Source of the DNA: Alteriqipengyuania flavescens
Lineage (GTDB): Bacteria; Pseudomonadota; Alphaproteobacteria; Sphingomonadales; Sphingomonadaceae
Length of the DNA: 64,000 bases
Reading direction: 5' to 3'
Assembly (NCBI RefSeq): GCF_030406725.1
Contig: NZ_CP129107.1
Coordinates: forward strand, 62,001 to 126,000
The position numbers and the translations under genes are program-made. The first letter of the stretch is position 1, and each line of letters opens with the position of its first letter. Under the pieces are notes generated by a model. That model did not search any database, was not told the origin of the DNA, and saw only the letters and a program-made list of their open reading frames with translations. Below, in pieces: positions 26,264 to 35,860 of the stretch.

Positions 26264-27196
26264 TCAGGTGAAGGCGAGCGCCGAGTAAGCCGCGAAGACC
26301 GCCAGCATCGCCGCACCCACCCCGCGCCCGATGCGCTTGATCTTGCCGGCAAGCAACAAGAGCAGCGCCGCGCTGGCGATCAGCACCGGCCATTCGATGT
26401 CGAGCAGTTCGACCGGGATGGGCAGCGGTGCAACGGCCATCGTCACGCCGCCGATCAGCAGTGCGTTGAACACGTTGGACCCAACCACGTTGCCGAAAGC
26501 CAGGTCGGGCTGGCCTCGCAAGGCGGCGGCAACCGACGCGGCGAGTTCGGGCAGCGATGTGCCGATCGCCACCACCGTCGCGCCGATCGCGACTTCGCTC
26601 ACCCCGGCCAGCCGGGCAAGATCGACCGCGCCGGAAACCAGCCAGCTGCCGCCCAGGACGAGCAGGCCGACGCCTACGGCGAACAAGGCGCTGGCGGCAG
26701 GCAGGCGATAGCCGCCGAGTTCCTCTTCCTTCTCCTCGTTCTCCGCCGTCGGTATGCGCGGATGGCCGAGCCGCCAGACGATGTAGATGACGAGGAGCGC
26801 GACCAGCACGATGCCGAGCCAAGTGGCGGCAAGCCCGAACCACGCAAGCCCACCCAGCAACACCGTGGCCAGCAAACCGACCAACGCATCGCGCTTCCCA
26901 CCGCCCGACAGGCTGAACGGCGCGAACACGGCCACCGCGCCGAGGATGAGCAGCGTGTTGGCGATATTGGAGCCGACGATATTGCCCCATGCGATCCCCG
27001 GCGATCCGGCAAGCGCGGCCTGGATGCTCGCGACCAGTTCCGGCATCGATGTCGCCGCGCCGACTATCACGACGCCGGTGACGAGGGCCGACAGGCCGAA
27101 GATTTCCGCCAGCGACACGGCGCCGCGCACGAGGAGTTCGCCGCCGATGGTCAGCGCCACGAGGCCGGCAAGAAGGATCAGGATCGAAGTCAGCAT
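26264..27196 (-). CDS. Calcium/sodium antiporter (CaCA family, YrbG-like)
   Basis: The 310-residue protein has ten to eleven helices with two inverted alpha-repeats, each carrying the ion-binding signature: VVIVGAATSMPELVASIQAAL with GNIVGSNIANTLL in the first, and VVAIGTSLPELAASVAAAL with GNVVGSNVFNALL in the second. It exchanges Na+ or H+ for Ca2+ at the inner membrane. It stands between the SDR relic and rnhB on the same strand. Confidence 0.95.
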   Translation of the reverse strand: MLTSILILLAGLVALTIGGELLVRGAVSLAEIFGLSALVTGVVIVGAATSMPELVASIQAALAGSPGIAWGNIVGSNIANTLLILGAVAVFAPFSLSGGGKRDALVGLLATVLLGGLAWFGLAATWLGIVLVALLVIYIVWRLGHPRIPTAENEEKEEELGGYRLPAASALFAVGVGLLVLGGSWLVSGAVDLARLAGVSEVAIGATVVAIGTSLPELAASVAAALRGQPDLAFGNVVGSNVFNALLIGGVTMAVAPLPIPVELLDIEWPVLIASAALLLLLAGKIKRIGRGVGAAMLAVFAAYSALAFT

Positions 27197-27233
27197 CGGC
27201 GCGCCCTAGCGGGTTCGATGGCGCCAAGCGAGG

Positions 27234-27866
27234 TCAAAGCAGGCTGGCCTGCGCGACGGGGGCGAAGCTGTGCCGGTGGAGCGGCGTGGGCCCGTGTTCG
27301 CGCAGTGCCGCCATGTGCTCCCTGGTGCCGTAGCCCTTGTTACGCTCCCACCCGTAGGCCGGGTGCCGCGCCGCCGCGTCCTTCATCAACCGGTCGCGCC
27401 ATTCCTTGGCGACGATGCTGGCTGCGGAAATCGCCGGTTCGATCCCGTCCCCGCCCACGATGGCGCGCGCCGGCCAGCGCCACAGGTCGCAGCGCCCGGC
27501 GGGCGTCATGTTGCCGTCGATCAGGACCTCTCTCGGGGCGGAGCCGAGTGCGCCGCACAGCCGCTCCACCGCCAGGCTCATCGCCAGCATGGTCGCGGCG
27601 AAGATGTTGATCCGGTCGATTTCCCCCGGCTCGACGATCCCGATGCCCCAGGCGCAGCATTCGCGCACTTCACTGTCGAGCCTGGCGCGACGAGCGGCGG
27701 TGAGCTTTTTCGAATCGTCCAGCCCTTCGGGACACGGCTGGCACAGCACGACCGCAGCGGCTACCACAGGCCCTGCCAACGGTCCGCGCCCGGCCTCGTC
27801 CACCCCGATGACCGGCGCCGTTTCGGGCCCGAACGATGCACAGGGAGTTGAAGCCAAAATGACCAA
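27234..27866 (-). CDS. rnhB: Ribonuclease HII
   Basis: RNase HII removes ribonucleotides from RNA-DNA hybrids and from DNA. The acidic catalytic residues lie in [15 protein letters not shown], in LIDGN and in the [16 protein letters not shown] block, with [24 protein letters not shown] at the C-terminus. The proposed TTG start at 27866 has GGAGGG eight bases upstream; a TTG at 27857 is also possible. A start at 27866 overlaps the 5' end of the divergent dehydrogenase gene by eight bases. The length (210 residues) is normal. Confidence 0.92.
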   Translation of the reverse strand: MVILASTPCASFGPETAPVIGVDEAGRGPLAGPVVAAAVVLCQPCPEGLDDSKKLTAARRARLDSEVRECCAWGIGIVEPGEIDRINIFAATMLAMSLAVERLCGALGSAPREVLIDGNMTPAGRCDLWRWPARAIVGGDGIEPAISAASIVAKEWRDRLMKDAAARHPAYGWERNKGYGTREHMAALREHGPTPLHRHSFAPVAQASLL

Positions 27867-29046
27867 CGCAAAAACCCTCCTTCTCGCCGCCTTTTCGCTT
27901 CCCCTGCTTACCGCCGCAAGCTGCTCGGGCGGAATGGGCGGGGATAGCGCCGCGCCCGCCAGCACCGGCTCTGCAGGCGATACGGTGCCCTACACGATCA
28001 GCGAACACGGGACGTATGACGAACCGTGGGCGATCGCCTTCATTCCGGGCACCGACCTTGCCTTCATCACCGAATTGCCCGGCACCGCGCGCATCGTCGA
28101 CACCTCCGGCGAAAATCCGCGCCTCGTGACGGTGAGCGGCCTTCCCGATGTCGACTACGGCGGCCAGGGCGGGCTCGGCGACGTTGCCTTCCTGCCTTCG
28201 GAAAGCGCCGACCGGCTCGATACGCGGACGATCTACCTTTCGTTCGCAGAGGCCGGCAGCGGCGATACGCGCGGGGCGGCGGTCGGGCGCGGCACGCTGA
28301 AATGCTACGTCGCCGACGAATGCACGATCGAGGACTGGCAGGTCATCTGGCGGCAGGCGCCCAAGGTCACCGGCCGCGGGCATTATTCGCACAAGATCGC
28401 CTTCTCGCCCGACGAGCAAAACATGTTCATCGCCAGCGGGGAGCGCCAGAAGAAGGACCCGGCGCAGGACAACACCAACAATCTCGGCACGATCGTTCGC
28501 CTGAACCTCGACGGCACCCCGGCCGCCGGCAACCCCTATCCGCGGTTGCCCGCCCCGACGAACCAGATCTGGAGCTACGGCCATCGCAACATCCTCGGCC
28601 TGCAATTCGACGATGCCGGGCGGCTGTGGGACCTCGAGCATGGCCCCGCAGGCGGTGACGAGCTGAACCTCGTGGAGGTCGCCAACAATTACGGCTGGCC
28701 GCTCGTATCCAACGGCGACAATTACAACGGGTCGCCGATCCCCGACAACGACACGCGGCCCGACCTCGTTAAACCGGTGATCGGCTGGACCCCGGTAATC
28801 GCGCCGGGCGATTTCATCTTCTATTCCGGCGATGCCTTCCCCGCATGGCGCGGCGATGCGCTGATCGTGGGGCTCAAGACCGAGGCGCTTATCCGCGTTG
28901 CGATGGACGGGACGCGCGCCACCGAGGCCGGTCGCTACGACTTCGGCAAGCGCCTGCGCGACATTGCGCAGGGGCCGGACGGCGCGGTCTGGATCATCGA
29001 GGATGGCGAAGGCGGCCGGCTGCTGAAGCTGTCGCCGGCAAGCTGA
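27859..29046 (+). CDS. PQQ-dependent sugar dehydrogenase-like lipoprotein
   Basis: The 395-residue protein is a six-bladed glucose/sorbosone dehydrogenase (PF07995). It has a lipoprotein-like signal (Cys22), then [71 protein letters not shown] and [24 protein letters not shown], blocks that hold the PQQ/Ca2+ site in soluble glucose dehydrogenases. It would oxidise aldose sugars in the periplasm, though the substrate is unproven. GGGAG precedes the ATG at 27859. Confidence 0.93.
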   Translation: MTNAKTLLLAAFSLPLLTAASCSGGMGGDSAAPASTGSAGDTVPYTISEHGTYDEPWAIAFIPGTDLAFITELPGTARIVDTSGENPRLVTVSGLPDVDYGGQGGLGDVAFLPSESADRLDTRTIYLSFAEAGSGDTRGAAVGRGTLKCYVADECTIEDWQVIWRQAPKVTGRGHYSHKIAFSPDEQNMFIASGERQKKDPAQDNTNNLGTIVRLNLDGTPAAGNPYPRLPAPTNQIWSYGHRNILGLQFDDAGRLWDLEHGPAGGDELNLVEVANNYGWPLVSNGDNYNGSPIPDNDTRPDLVKPVIGWTPVIAPGDFIFYSGDAFPAWRGDALIVGLKTEALIRVAMDGTRATEAGRYDFGKRLRDIAQGPDGAVWIIEDGEGGRLLKLSPAS

Positions 29047-29110
29047 GCCGCGCGGGCGGAAAGCGGAATTTAATCGACTTGGCCCGCCGCCGCCCGTAAC
29101 GGCGCGCGCC

Positions 29111-29629
29111 ATGTCCGCCGACGATGCCACGCTGATCCCGCTCGCCCAGGTCGAGCCCGCGATGATCGAGCAATTGCTCGACCGTGCCTTCGGGCCGGAT
29201 CGCCATGCGCGCACTGCCTATCGTGTGCGCACCGGGACGCAGTGGCTTCCGGCGCTGAGCTTCGCCGTGCTCGACGCGGAGGAAATGCTGGCCGGCACGA
29301 TCCAGAGCTGGCCCGTCGCCCTGACCGATCCCGATGGCCGCGCGCACCCGATGGTGATGGTGGGACCGGTGGCCGTAGTGCCCGAACGGCAGGGCGAAGG
29401 CTTCGGCAAGGTGCTCATGCTGGGGCTGCTGGGCGCGCTGGGCGAAAATGCCCTGCCGCAGGTCATGGTCGGCGATCCCGACTATTACGGCCGCTTCTTC
29501 GGCTTCAGCGCCGCGCCCACCGGTGGCTGGCGCCTGCCCGGCCCGTGGGAGCCGGAGCGGCTGCTGGTGCGCGCGCCCAATGCGGCCGTGCTGCCCCGCG
29601 AAGGCATGCTGGGGCCGTGGCCCGGCTGA
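29111..29629 (+). CDS. GNAT-family N-acetyltransferase
   Basis: This 172-residue protein has the GNAT core: a central strand MVMVGPVAVVPERQGEGFGKVLML with the acetyl-CoA-binding Q/RxxGxG/A loop, followed by MVGDPDYYGRFFGFSAAP, the usual C-terminal Tyr-Gly-Phe block. It resembles the YhbS-type predicted acetyltransferases. The substrate is not known. It follows the sugar dehydrogenase by 64 bp and precedes the DUF1285 gene by 55 bp on the same strand. Confidence 0.85.
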   Translation: MSADDATLIPLAQVEPAMIEQLLDRAFGPDRHARTAYRVRTGTQWLPALSFAVLDAEEMLAGTIQSWPVALTDPDGRAHPMVMVGPVAVVPERQGEGFGKVLMLGLLGALGENALPQVMVGDPDYYGRFFGFSAAPTGGWRLPGPWEPERLLVRAPNAAVLPREGMLGPWPG

Positions 29630-29684
29630 AGCCTGCAAAGGGCACTTGGCGGAACGCGCGGCCTGTGCCAGCGCTTTAACTCGC

Positions 29685-30233
29685 ATGCCTTACACGCCCC
29701 CGCCCGAACTCGCCTCCCTCTCCCTGGCCCAAATCGCCGAGCAGGTCGCCGCGCGCAAGCTGCCGCCGGTTGCCGAATGGGCGCCAACGCACGAAGGCGA
29801 CAGCCACATGCGGATCGATGCGGCGGGCACCTGGTATCATGACGGCAGCGCTATAACCCGCCCCGCGATGGTGCGTGCGTTCTCCGGCCTCCTGCGCCGC
29901 GAAGAGGACGGCAGCCACTCGCTCGTCACCCCGTACCAGAAACTGGCCATCGCGGTGGAGGACGCGCCGCTCGTCGCGGTGGACGTGCAGCGGCGCGACG
30001 GCGCGCTCGCCTTCCGCCTCAACACCGACGATCTCGTCGTCGCGGGACCGGACCATGCGCTCGCCGCGCGGGGCGATGCCGATACGCCGGCCATCTACCT
30101 TCACGTCCGCAGCGGCCTGGAAGCCAGGCTCAACCGCTCGACATACGAACAGCTTGCCGCGCTCTCGCTCGAGGAAGGGGATGACTGGACGGTCACCAGC
30201 GGCGGCGAAACCTTCAGCCTCCAGCCCGCATGA
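29685..30233 (+). CDS. DUF1285 domain-containing protein
   Basis: The 182-residue protein is a DUF1285 member, recognised by MRIDAAGTWYHDGSAITRPAMVRAFSGLLRREEDG and by FRLNTDDLVVAGPDHAL. It has no signal peptide or membrane segment, and its biochemical role is unknown. The ATG at 29685 is the first good start after the acetyltransferase stop. It lies seven bases upstream of a Nudix hydrolase gene, the partner commonly found next to DUF1285 in alphaproteobacteria. Confidence 0.88.
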   Translation: MPYTPPPELASLSLAQIAEQVAARKLPPVAEWAPTHEGDSHMRIDAAGTWYHDGSAITRPAMVRAFSGLLRREEDGSHSLVTPYQKLAIAVEDAPLVAVDVQRRDGALAFRLNTDDLVVAGPDHALAARGDADTPAIYLHVRSGLEARLNRSTYEQLAALSLEEGDDWTVTSGGETFSLQPA

Positions 30234-30240
30234 GACGCGC

Positions 30241-30840
30241 ATGACGCTGGTCGAGCGGCTGACCCGCATTTTTGACGAAGGCCACGGCAAGCCGCTCGAC
30301 GGACTGCTGACGGACAAGCGCTTTGCCGAACCCGACCCGCGTCCCGCCGCCGTGCTGATCGCGGTGACCGACCGGCCCGATCCGGGCGCGATCCTGACGC
30401 GCCGGCGCGCCGACATGCGCAGCCATCCGGGCCAGGTCGCGTTTCCCGGCGGCAAGCTCGATCCGGGCGAGGACGTCGTCCAGGCCGCCTTGCGGGAAGC
30501 GCACGAGGAAATCGCCCTGCCGCCTGCCGAGGTGGAGATCATCGGCGCGACCGATCCCTACACCACCGGCACGGGGTTCGTGGTCACCCCGGTGCTCGGC
30601 GTCGCGCCGCCCGACCTGCCGCTGCGCGCCAATCCGGACGAGGTGGAAAGCTGGTTCGAAGTGCCGCTGCGCGTCCTGTTCGACCGCAGCAATTACCGCG
30701 AGAACTCCACCTTCTGGAAAGGCGCCGACAGGACCTATTACGAGATGGACTGGAACGGCTACCGCATCTGGGGCGTGACGGCGGCGATCATCGCCAATCT
30801 CTCGCGCCGGCTGGAACTGACCGAATTGTGGGAACGCTAG
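30241..30840 (+). CDS. CoA pyrophosphatase-like Nudix hydrolase
   Basis: The 199-residue protein is a NudL/YeaB-type Nudix enzyme, which cleaves CoA or its oxidised forms. The Nudix box reads GGKLDPGEDVVQAALREAHEEI, preceded by RSHPGQVAFPGGKLD, which is the family extension that marks CoA pyrophosphatases. The ATG at 30241 follows DUF1285 by seven bases and precedes the CCA-adding enzyme by 61 bp, consistent with one operon. Confidence 0.92.
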   Translation: MTLVERLTRIFDEGHGKPLDGLLTDKRFAEPDPRPAAVLIAVTDRPDPGAILTRRRADMRSHPGQVAFPGGKLDPGEDVVQAALREAHEEIALPPAEVEIIGATDPYTTGTGFVVTPVLGVAPPDLPLRANPDEVESWFEVPLRVLFDRSNYRENSTFWKGADRTYYEMDWNGYRIWGVTAAIIANLSRRLELTELWER

Positions 30841-30901
30841 GCCGGCGAAATCCGATTGCGCGCCATTCGACAACCGCCGGCGGCGTAGTAAAGGACGCCC
30901 G

Positions 30902-32104
30902 GTGAGCATGACCAACGACGATACCGAAACCGCCACCATCGACGCCGAATGGCTGCACCGCGAAGACCTCGCGCAGCTGGTCGCCGCGCTGGGTTACGGA
31001 AACGTGCGCTGGGTGGGCGGCTGCGTGCGCGATACGCTGGCCGGTGTGCCGGTCCACGATATCGACGCGGCGACCACGCTGACGCCGGAACAGGTGATCG
31101 CTGCCTGCGACGCCGCCGGCATTCGCACCGTCCCCACGGGGATCGAACACGGCACCGTCACCGCGCTGCGCGAGGGCGGGAATGTCGAGGTGACCACCCT
31201 GCGCAAGGACGTCTCTACCGACGGGCGGCGGGCGACCGTGGCATTCGCCAGCGAATGGCAGGACGATGCCGCGCGGCGAGATTTCACCATCAATGCGCTG
31301 TACGCAGAGCCGGGCAGCGGCGTGGTCCACGATTATTTCGGCGGCATTGCCGATTTGCGCGCCGGCGTGGTCCGCTTCATCGGCGATGCGCGCGAACGCA
31401 TCCGCGAAGACCACCTGCGCATCCTGCGCTATTACCGCTTCCAGACCCGCTTCGGCAGCGCGCTCGACAGCGAGGCGGAGGAGGCCTGCGCCGAGCTTGC
31501 CCCGACGATGAAAGGGTTGAGCCGCGAGCGGATCGCGATGGAATTGCTGAACCTGCTCGCCCTGCCCGCCCCTGCGGACACCGTAGCGCGGATGGAGGAC
31601 CGGGGCGTGCTCGGCGTGATCCTGCCCGAGGCGGGCGCCAAGGAAGTGGCGGCGCTTGCCCGTCTTATCGATGCCGAGAAATCTTCCGGTATTGCGCCGC
31701 ACCCGTTGCGCCGCCTTGCCGCGCTGCTGCCACCCTCGCCCGAGGTGGCAAGGGACGTTGCCGCACGCCTGCGGCTGTCGCGCGCGCAGAAACTGCGGCT
31801 GGTGACGGCGGCCTCGCGCGAAGCGGCGGACAGCGACGGCGCGCACGCCCTCGCCTATCGCCACGGGCTCGACAGCGCGCGCGACCGCCTGCTGCTGGGC
31901 GGCGCGAACACGGCGATGCTGGACGAGTGGGACGTGCCCCAATTCCCGGTGAAAGGCCGCGACGTGATCGAGCGCGGGGTCAGCGCCGGGCCGCAGGTCG
32001 CGGCGATCCTGCAGGACGCGGAAGAACGCTGGATCGCGGCCGGCTTCCCGGACCGGGAGGCCGCGCTGGCGCATATCGACGCCGCGATCGCCGCCGCCGC
32101 TTAA
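30902..32104 (+). CDS. CCA tRNA nucleotidyltransferase
   Basis: This 400-residue class II nucleotidyltransferase adds or repairs the 3' CCA of tRNAs. The head domain has VRWVGGCVRDTLAGVPVHDIDAATT (GG and DxD catalytic motifs) and EWQDDAARRDFTINALYA; the neck includes REDHLRILRYYRFQTRFG. I chose the GTG at 30902, which has AAGGA six bases upstream; the ATG at 30908 lies 12 bases away from that site. It is the last gene of the Nudix run. Confidence 0.94.
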   Translation: MSMTNDDTETATIDAEWLHREDLAQLVAALGYGNVRWVGGCVRDTLAGVPVHDIDAATTLTPEQVIAACDAAGIRTVPTGIEHGTVTALREGGNVEVTTLRKDVSTDGRRATVAFASEWQDDAARRDFTINALYAEPGSGVVHDYFGGIADLRAGVVRFIGDARERIREDHLRILRYYRFQTRFGSALDSEAEEACAELAPTMKGLSRERIAMELLNLLALPAPADTVARMEDRGVLGVILPEAGAKEVAALARLIDAEKSSGIAPHPLRRLAALLPPSPEVARDVAARLRLSRAQKLRLVTAASREAADSDGAHALAYRHGLDSARDRLLLGGANTAMLDEWDVPQFPVKGRDVIERGVSAGPQVAAILQDAEERWIAAGFPDREAALAHIDAAIAAAA

Positions 32105-32197
32105 GCCGGGCTTCATCGCCCGCGCCGCAGGATCGCTGTTGCCTTGGCCCGCATTCGATGGAATGGCTGGCCCCGGACAAGCCACTGGAGTTCCCCG

Positions 32198-32713
32198 ATG
32201 AAATCGACCGCCTTCCTCGCCGCCGCCCTCGCCTTTGCCATTCCCGGCATCGCCCAGGCGCAGGACATGCGCGATCCGGCGCCGGGCCGGCAGGTCGTCG
32301 ATCCGCGCGGGGACTATGTCGCCACGATCGTCAGCGTCGACCAGGCTGCGGGTACGGCGGTCGTCGATACCGGAACGCGGCGCGGCACCGTGCTGCTCGC
32401 GACGTTCGGGCAGTCGACCCGCGGCCCGATGCTGGTGACCACGCGCGCGCAGCTCGACGAGCTGATCCTGGCTGCGGAAACCGCGCAGGCAAATGCGCTC
32501 AACGCAGCCATCGTCCCCGCCGCGGCCGTCTTCGACGCGAACGGCGCGCCGCTCGGCACCATTAGCGAAGTCACGGCTACCGGCATGGTGCTGGTGGAAG
32601 GCGTTGCCGGAGCGTTCTACCTGCCGCGCAGCGGCTTCCGCCTGGTCAGCAGCCAGTTGCAGGCGCTGGTCAGCACGGCCGACGTCACCGCGCAGCTGGC
32701 GGCGAAGAAGTAA
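32198..32713 (+). CDS. Secreted protein of unknown function
   Basis: The 171-residue protein begins with a Sec signal peptide (MKSTAFLAAALAFAIPGIAQAQ, cleavage after about residue 20). The mature part contains PGRQVVDPRGDYVATIVSVD and a repetitive Val/Ala/Thr-rich region (DTGTRRGTVLLATFG, GTISEVTATGMVLVEG). I recognise no domain. A CCCC-rich leader precedes the ATG at 32198, with no strong ribosome site. It converges with parC. Confidence 0.75.
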   Translation: MKSTAFLAAALAFAIPGIAQAQDMRDPAPGRQVVDPRGDYVATIVSVDQAAGTAVVDTGTRRGTVLLATFGQSTRGPMLVTTRAQLDELILAAETAQANALNAAIVPAAAVFDANGAPLGTISEVTATGMVLVEGVAGAFYLPRSGFRLVSSQLQALVSTADVTAQLAAKK

Positions 32714-32719
32714 CGCGCC

Positions 32720-35029
32720 TCAACCGAAGCTGTTGTCGCGGGGGAAGCCCTGCGGCGGCATCCGGCCGGCGGCGCCGCGCGCCACCTTCCACTGCCACAT
32801 GTCGCTTTCGGTGCGGGTCCGGTCACCCTTGCCGCCCATCTGCCAGCTCAGGCCTTCCTCCAGCGTGAAGGTTATCGCGTCGGACAATCCGCCGTCGCGA
32901 TAACGCTGCAGCTGCACGCCCTGCCCGCGCGCCATCACCGGCACTTCCTCCAGGTTGAAGACCACCAGCTTGCGGTTGTCGCCGACAACCGCGACGTGAT
33001 CGTGCCCCTCGGCGATCGGGCGGATCACGGCAAGACGCTGGCCGGCTTTCAGATTGACCACCTGGCGCCCCTTGCGCGTTTCGGCGACCAGCGCATCGGT
33101 TTCCGCGGCAAAGCCCTTCCCCGCGTTGCTCGCCAGCAGCAGCCTGCCGCCTGGCCTGTGCGCCAGCAGCGCCACGATTTGCGCCTTGGGATCGATGTCC
33201 AGCATCGTGCGGATCGGCTCGCCGAAGCCGCGCGCGCCGGGCAGCTTGTCGGCGCCCAGAGTGAAGAAGCGCCCGTCATCGGCGACGACCAGCAGCTTGT
33301 CGGTCGTCTGCGCATGGATTGCAAAGGCGGCCTCGTCGCCTTCCTTGTACTTGAAATCGCCCATGCCGTCGGCGCTGCCAGCCAGTTCCACATGGCCTTT
33401 CGCCGCGCGCACCCAGCCCTTGGCGGAAAGGATGACCGTGACCGGTTCCTTCTCGATCATTGCGTCCATGCTGAATTCGACCGTGGGCGCGGCTTCCGCA
33501 ATCGTCGTGCGCCGCGCGCCGAGATCGGTGTCCTTGCCGTATTCCTTCTGCACTTTGGCAAGATCGCGCTTCAGCCGCGTGCGCTGGCGCGCCGGGCTGG
33601 CGAGCAGCTTCTCGAGCCCGTCCTGCTCTTCCAGCAGGCTCTCCTTCTCGCGCTTCAGCTCCATCTCTTCCAGCTTGCGCAAGGACCGCAGCCGCATGTT
33701 GAGGATCGCTTCGGTCTGCCGGTCGGTCAGCTCGAACTCGGCCATCATCACCGGCTTGGGCTCGTCCTCGGTCCGGATGATCTCGATCACCCGGTCGAGG
33801 TTGAGGAAGGCGATGATATAGCCGCCGACAAGTTCCAGTCGCCTGGCGATCTGTTCCAGCCGGTGCCGCGCACGGCGCTGCAGGATCTCGATCTGGCTGC
33901 CAATCCAGTTGTGGACCAGTTCCTTCAGCCCCATCACCATCGGCGTGCGGGTGGCGTCCAGCACGTTGAGGTTGAGGCCGAAGCGGGTTTCGAAATCGGT
34001 CAGCTTGTAGATCGATTCCTTCAGCAGCTCCGGGTCCACATTGCGGCTCTTGGGCAGCAGAACGATGCGGATCTGCTCGTCGCTTTCGTCGCGCACGTCT
34101 TCCAGGATCGGCAGCTTGCGGTCCGAAATAGCAGCCGCGATCTGCTCGATCAGCTTGCCTTTCTGCACCATGTAGGGAATTTCGCTGATGACGAGCTGGT
34201 ACCCGCCGCCCTTCTGCCGTTCGATCCCGGCTTCGCGATCCTCCGCTTTTTCCGCCTCGGCCGCATGGAAACGGCCGCGCACGCGGAAGCTGCCGCGTCC
34301 GGTCTCGTAAGCCTTGGCAATCGCTTCGGGACTGTCGACGATCAGGCCGCCGGTGGCGAAATCCGGCCCCTGGAACAGCTCCATCAGCCGCGCGTGTTCC
34401 GCGTGCGGGTTGTCGATCAGTTCCAGCGCGACATCGATCACTTCGGCCACATTGTGGCTGGGGATGCTGGTCGCCATGCCCACCGCGATGCCGCTGGCTC
34501 CGTTGGCGAGCAGATTGGGGAACGGCCCGGGCATCAGCTCCGGCTCCACTTCCTCGCCATTGTAGGTCGGGATGAAGTCGACCGTGCCTTCGTCCAGCCC
34601 CTGCATCAGGGTCATCGCGGTCTTGGTCAGGCGCGCTTCGGTATAGCGGTAGGCAGCGGCATTATCGCCATCGATATTGCCGAAATTGCCTTGCCCTTCG
34701 ACCAGCGGATAGCGCAACGAGAAATCCTGCGCCAGTCGGACCATCGCATCGTAAGCGGCGGTGTCCCCGTGCGGGTGGTACTTGCCGATCACCTCGCCGA
34801 CCACGCGGGCGGACTTCTTGAAGGTGTTGCCGGGATCGAGCCTGAGCTGGCGCATCGTCCACAGCAGCCGGCGATGGACCGGCTTCAGCCCGTCGCGCAA
34901 ATCCGGCAGGCTGCGCGCGGTTATCGTGGAGAGGGCATAGACGAGATAACGTTCGGACAGGGCGCTGTCGAAAGGGGCGTTCACGATGGCGTCGAACGGG
35001 TCCGTTTCGTCTTCGATATCGGTGCTCAT
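32720..35029 (-). CDS. parC: DNA topoisomerase IV subunit A
   Basis: ParC is the DNA-cleaving subunit of topoisomerase IV, which separates linked daughter chromosomes. The 769 residues include [15 protein letters not shown], the helix motif [16 protein letters not shown], the catalytic Y129 in [12 protein letters not shown] and a C-terminal beta-pinwheel region with [12 protein letters not shown] chose the ATG at 35029 ([15 protein letters not shown]); a longer frame reaches past it into the divergent promoter region. ParE is not in the window. Confidence 0.97.
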   Translation of the reverse strand: MSTDIEDETDPFDAIVNAPFDSALSERYLVYALSTITARSLPDLRDGLKPVHRRLLWTMRQLRLDPGNTFKKSARVVGEVIGKYHPHGDTAAYDAMVRLAQDFSLRYPLVEGQGNFGNIDGDNAAAYRYTEARLTKTAMTLMQGLDEGTVDFIPTYNGEEVEPELMPGPFPNLLANGASGIAVGMATSIPSHNVAEVIDVALELIDNPHAEHARLMELFQGPDFATGGLIVDSPEAIAKAYETGRGSFRVRGRFHAAEAEKAEDREAGIERQKGGGYQLVISEIPYMVQKGKLIEQIAAAISDRKLPILEDVRDESDEQIRIVLLPKSRNVDPELLKESIYKLTDFETRFGLNLNVLDATRTPMVMGLKELVHNWIGSQIEILQRRARHRLEQIARRLELVGGYIIAFLNLDRVIEIIRTEDEPKPVMMAEFELTDRQTEAILNMRLRSLRKLEEMELKREKESLLEEQDGLEKLLASPARQRTRLKRDLAKVQKEYGKDTDLGARRTTIAEAAPTVEFSMDAMIEKEPVTVILSAKGWVRAAKGHVELAGSADGMGDFKYKEGDEAAFAIHAQTTDKLLVVADDGRFFTLGADKLPGARGFGEPIRTMLDIDPKAQIVALLAHRPGGRLLLASNAGKGFAAETDALVAETRKGRQVVNLKAGQRLAVIRPIAEGHDHVAVVGDNRKLVVFNLEEVPVMARGQGVQLQRYRDGGLSDAITFTLEEGLSWQMGGKGDRTRTESDMWQWKVARGAAGRMPPQGFPRDNSFG

Positions 35030-35069
35030 GCGGTCCGCCTTATCACCGGCTCGCTTCGCGGGACACAGC

Positions 35070-35094
35070 GGAACGAGTGCTTTCCCCACGCGTA
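35070..35094 (+). promoter_or_regulatory. EcfG-like promoter, one base off
   Basis: GGAAC at 35070-35074 is followed by 16 bases and CGTA at 35091-35094, one base different from the EcfG -10 CGTT. It lies about 35 bp upstream of the PfpI gene, whose family is often part of the general stress regulon. Confidence 0.4.
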
Positions 35095-35127
35095 GGGAAG
35101 GTAACATAGAAACAAGGAGTTATCCCC

Positions 35128-35688
35128 ATGCAGACCAACCGCATCATGATCCTCGCAACCGACGGTTTCGAACAGTCGGAGCTGATGAAACCAAAGGCCA
35201 ACCTGGAAGCGAACGGCGTCGAAACGGTCGTCGTCAGCCTTGAAAGCGGCGAGATCAAGGGCTGGGACCAGACGGATTGGGGCGAAAGCGTCAAGGTCGA
35301 CAAGACGGTCGACGAAGTGGACAGCATCGACGGGTTCGACGCGCTGTTGCTACCAGGCGGCCAGATAAACCCGGACATCCTGCGCATGAACGAACGGGCC
35401 ATCGCCCTCGTCCGCGACTTCGAAACCCAGGGCAAGCCGATTGCCGCAATCTGCCATGCGCCGTGGCTGCTCGCCGAAGCGGACGTCATAAAGGGCCGCA
35501 CGGTCACCAGCTGGCCCTCGCTCCGCACGGACCTCGCCAATGCCGGCGCGAATGTGGTGGACGAGGAAGTCGTCGTGGACGGCAACCTGATTACCAGCCG
35601 CAAACCGGAAGATATCGCCGCATTCTCGCAGGCACTGCTCGAAAAGCTGGGCATGACCGTCGAGAAGCGCGAGATGGAAAGCGCCTGA
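35128..35688 (+). CDS. DJ-1/PfpI family type 1 glutamine amidotransferase-like protein
   Basis: The 186-residue protein resembles YhbO/PfpI intracellular proteins, proposed to act as proteases or deglycases and to protect against oxidative and glycation stress. The nucleophile is C109 in PIAAICHAPWLL, with E15 in DGFEQSEL and the partner H110. AAGGAG lies nine bases before the ATG. An EcfG-like promoter precedes it and a terminator follows, so it is a single-gene unit. Confidence 0.92.
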   Translation: MQTNRIMILATDGFEQSELMKPKANLEANGVETVVVSLESGEIKGWDQTDWGESVKVDKTVDEVDSIDGFDALLLPGGQINPDILRMNERAIALVRDFETQGKPIAAICHAPWLLAEADVIKGRTVTSWPSLRTDLANAGANVVDEEVVVDGNLITSRKPEDIAAFSQALLEKLGMTVEKREMESA

Positions 35689-35729
35689 TCCCAATAATTT
35701 GAAATAGCTCGATCAAGTTCGGGCTTCGG

Positions 35730-35761
35730 CACCCCGTCACCGTCCCCCCGGTGGCGGGGTG
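35730..35761 (+). terminator. Terminator after the PfpI gene
   Basis: CACCCCGTCACC pairs with GGTGGCGGGGTG (one mismatch) around an eight-base loop. The following bases (TTACGTTT) are only moderately T-rich. Confidence 0.55.
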
Positions 35762-35860
35762 TTACGTTTCCAGCTTGCATGATTTCCCGATTGTGGCACA
35801 ATTACGGCATCTTTGAGGCACAATAAGGCAGGGCCGGATGGCCCCATTTACGGAGAGGAA

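Noticed and set aside
32996-35095. A 699-codon plus-strand frame across parC
   Set aside because: It is the antisense of parC, with no recognisable domain; parC is complete on the other strand.
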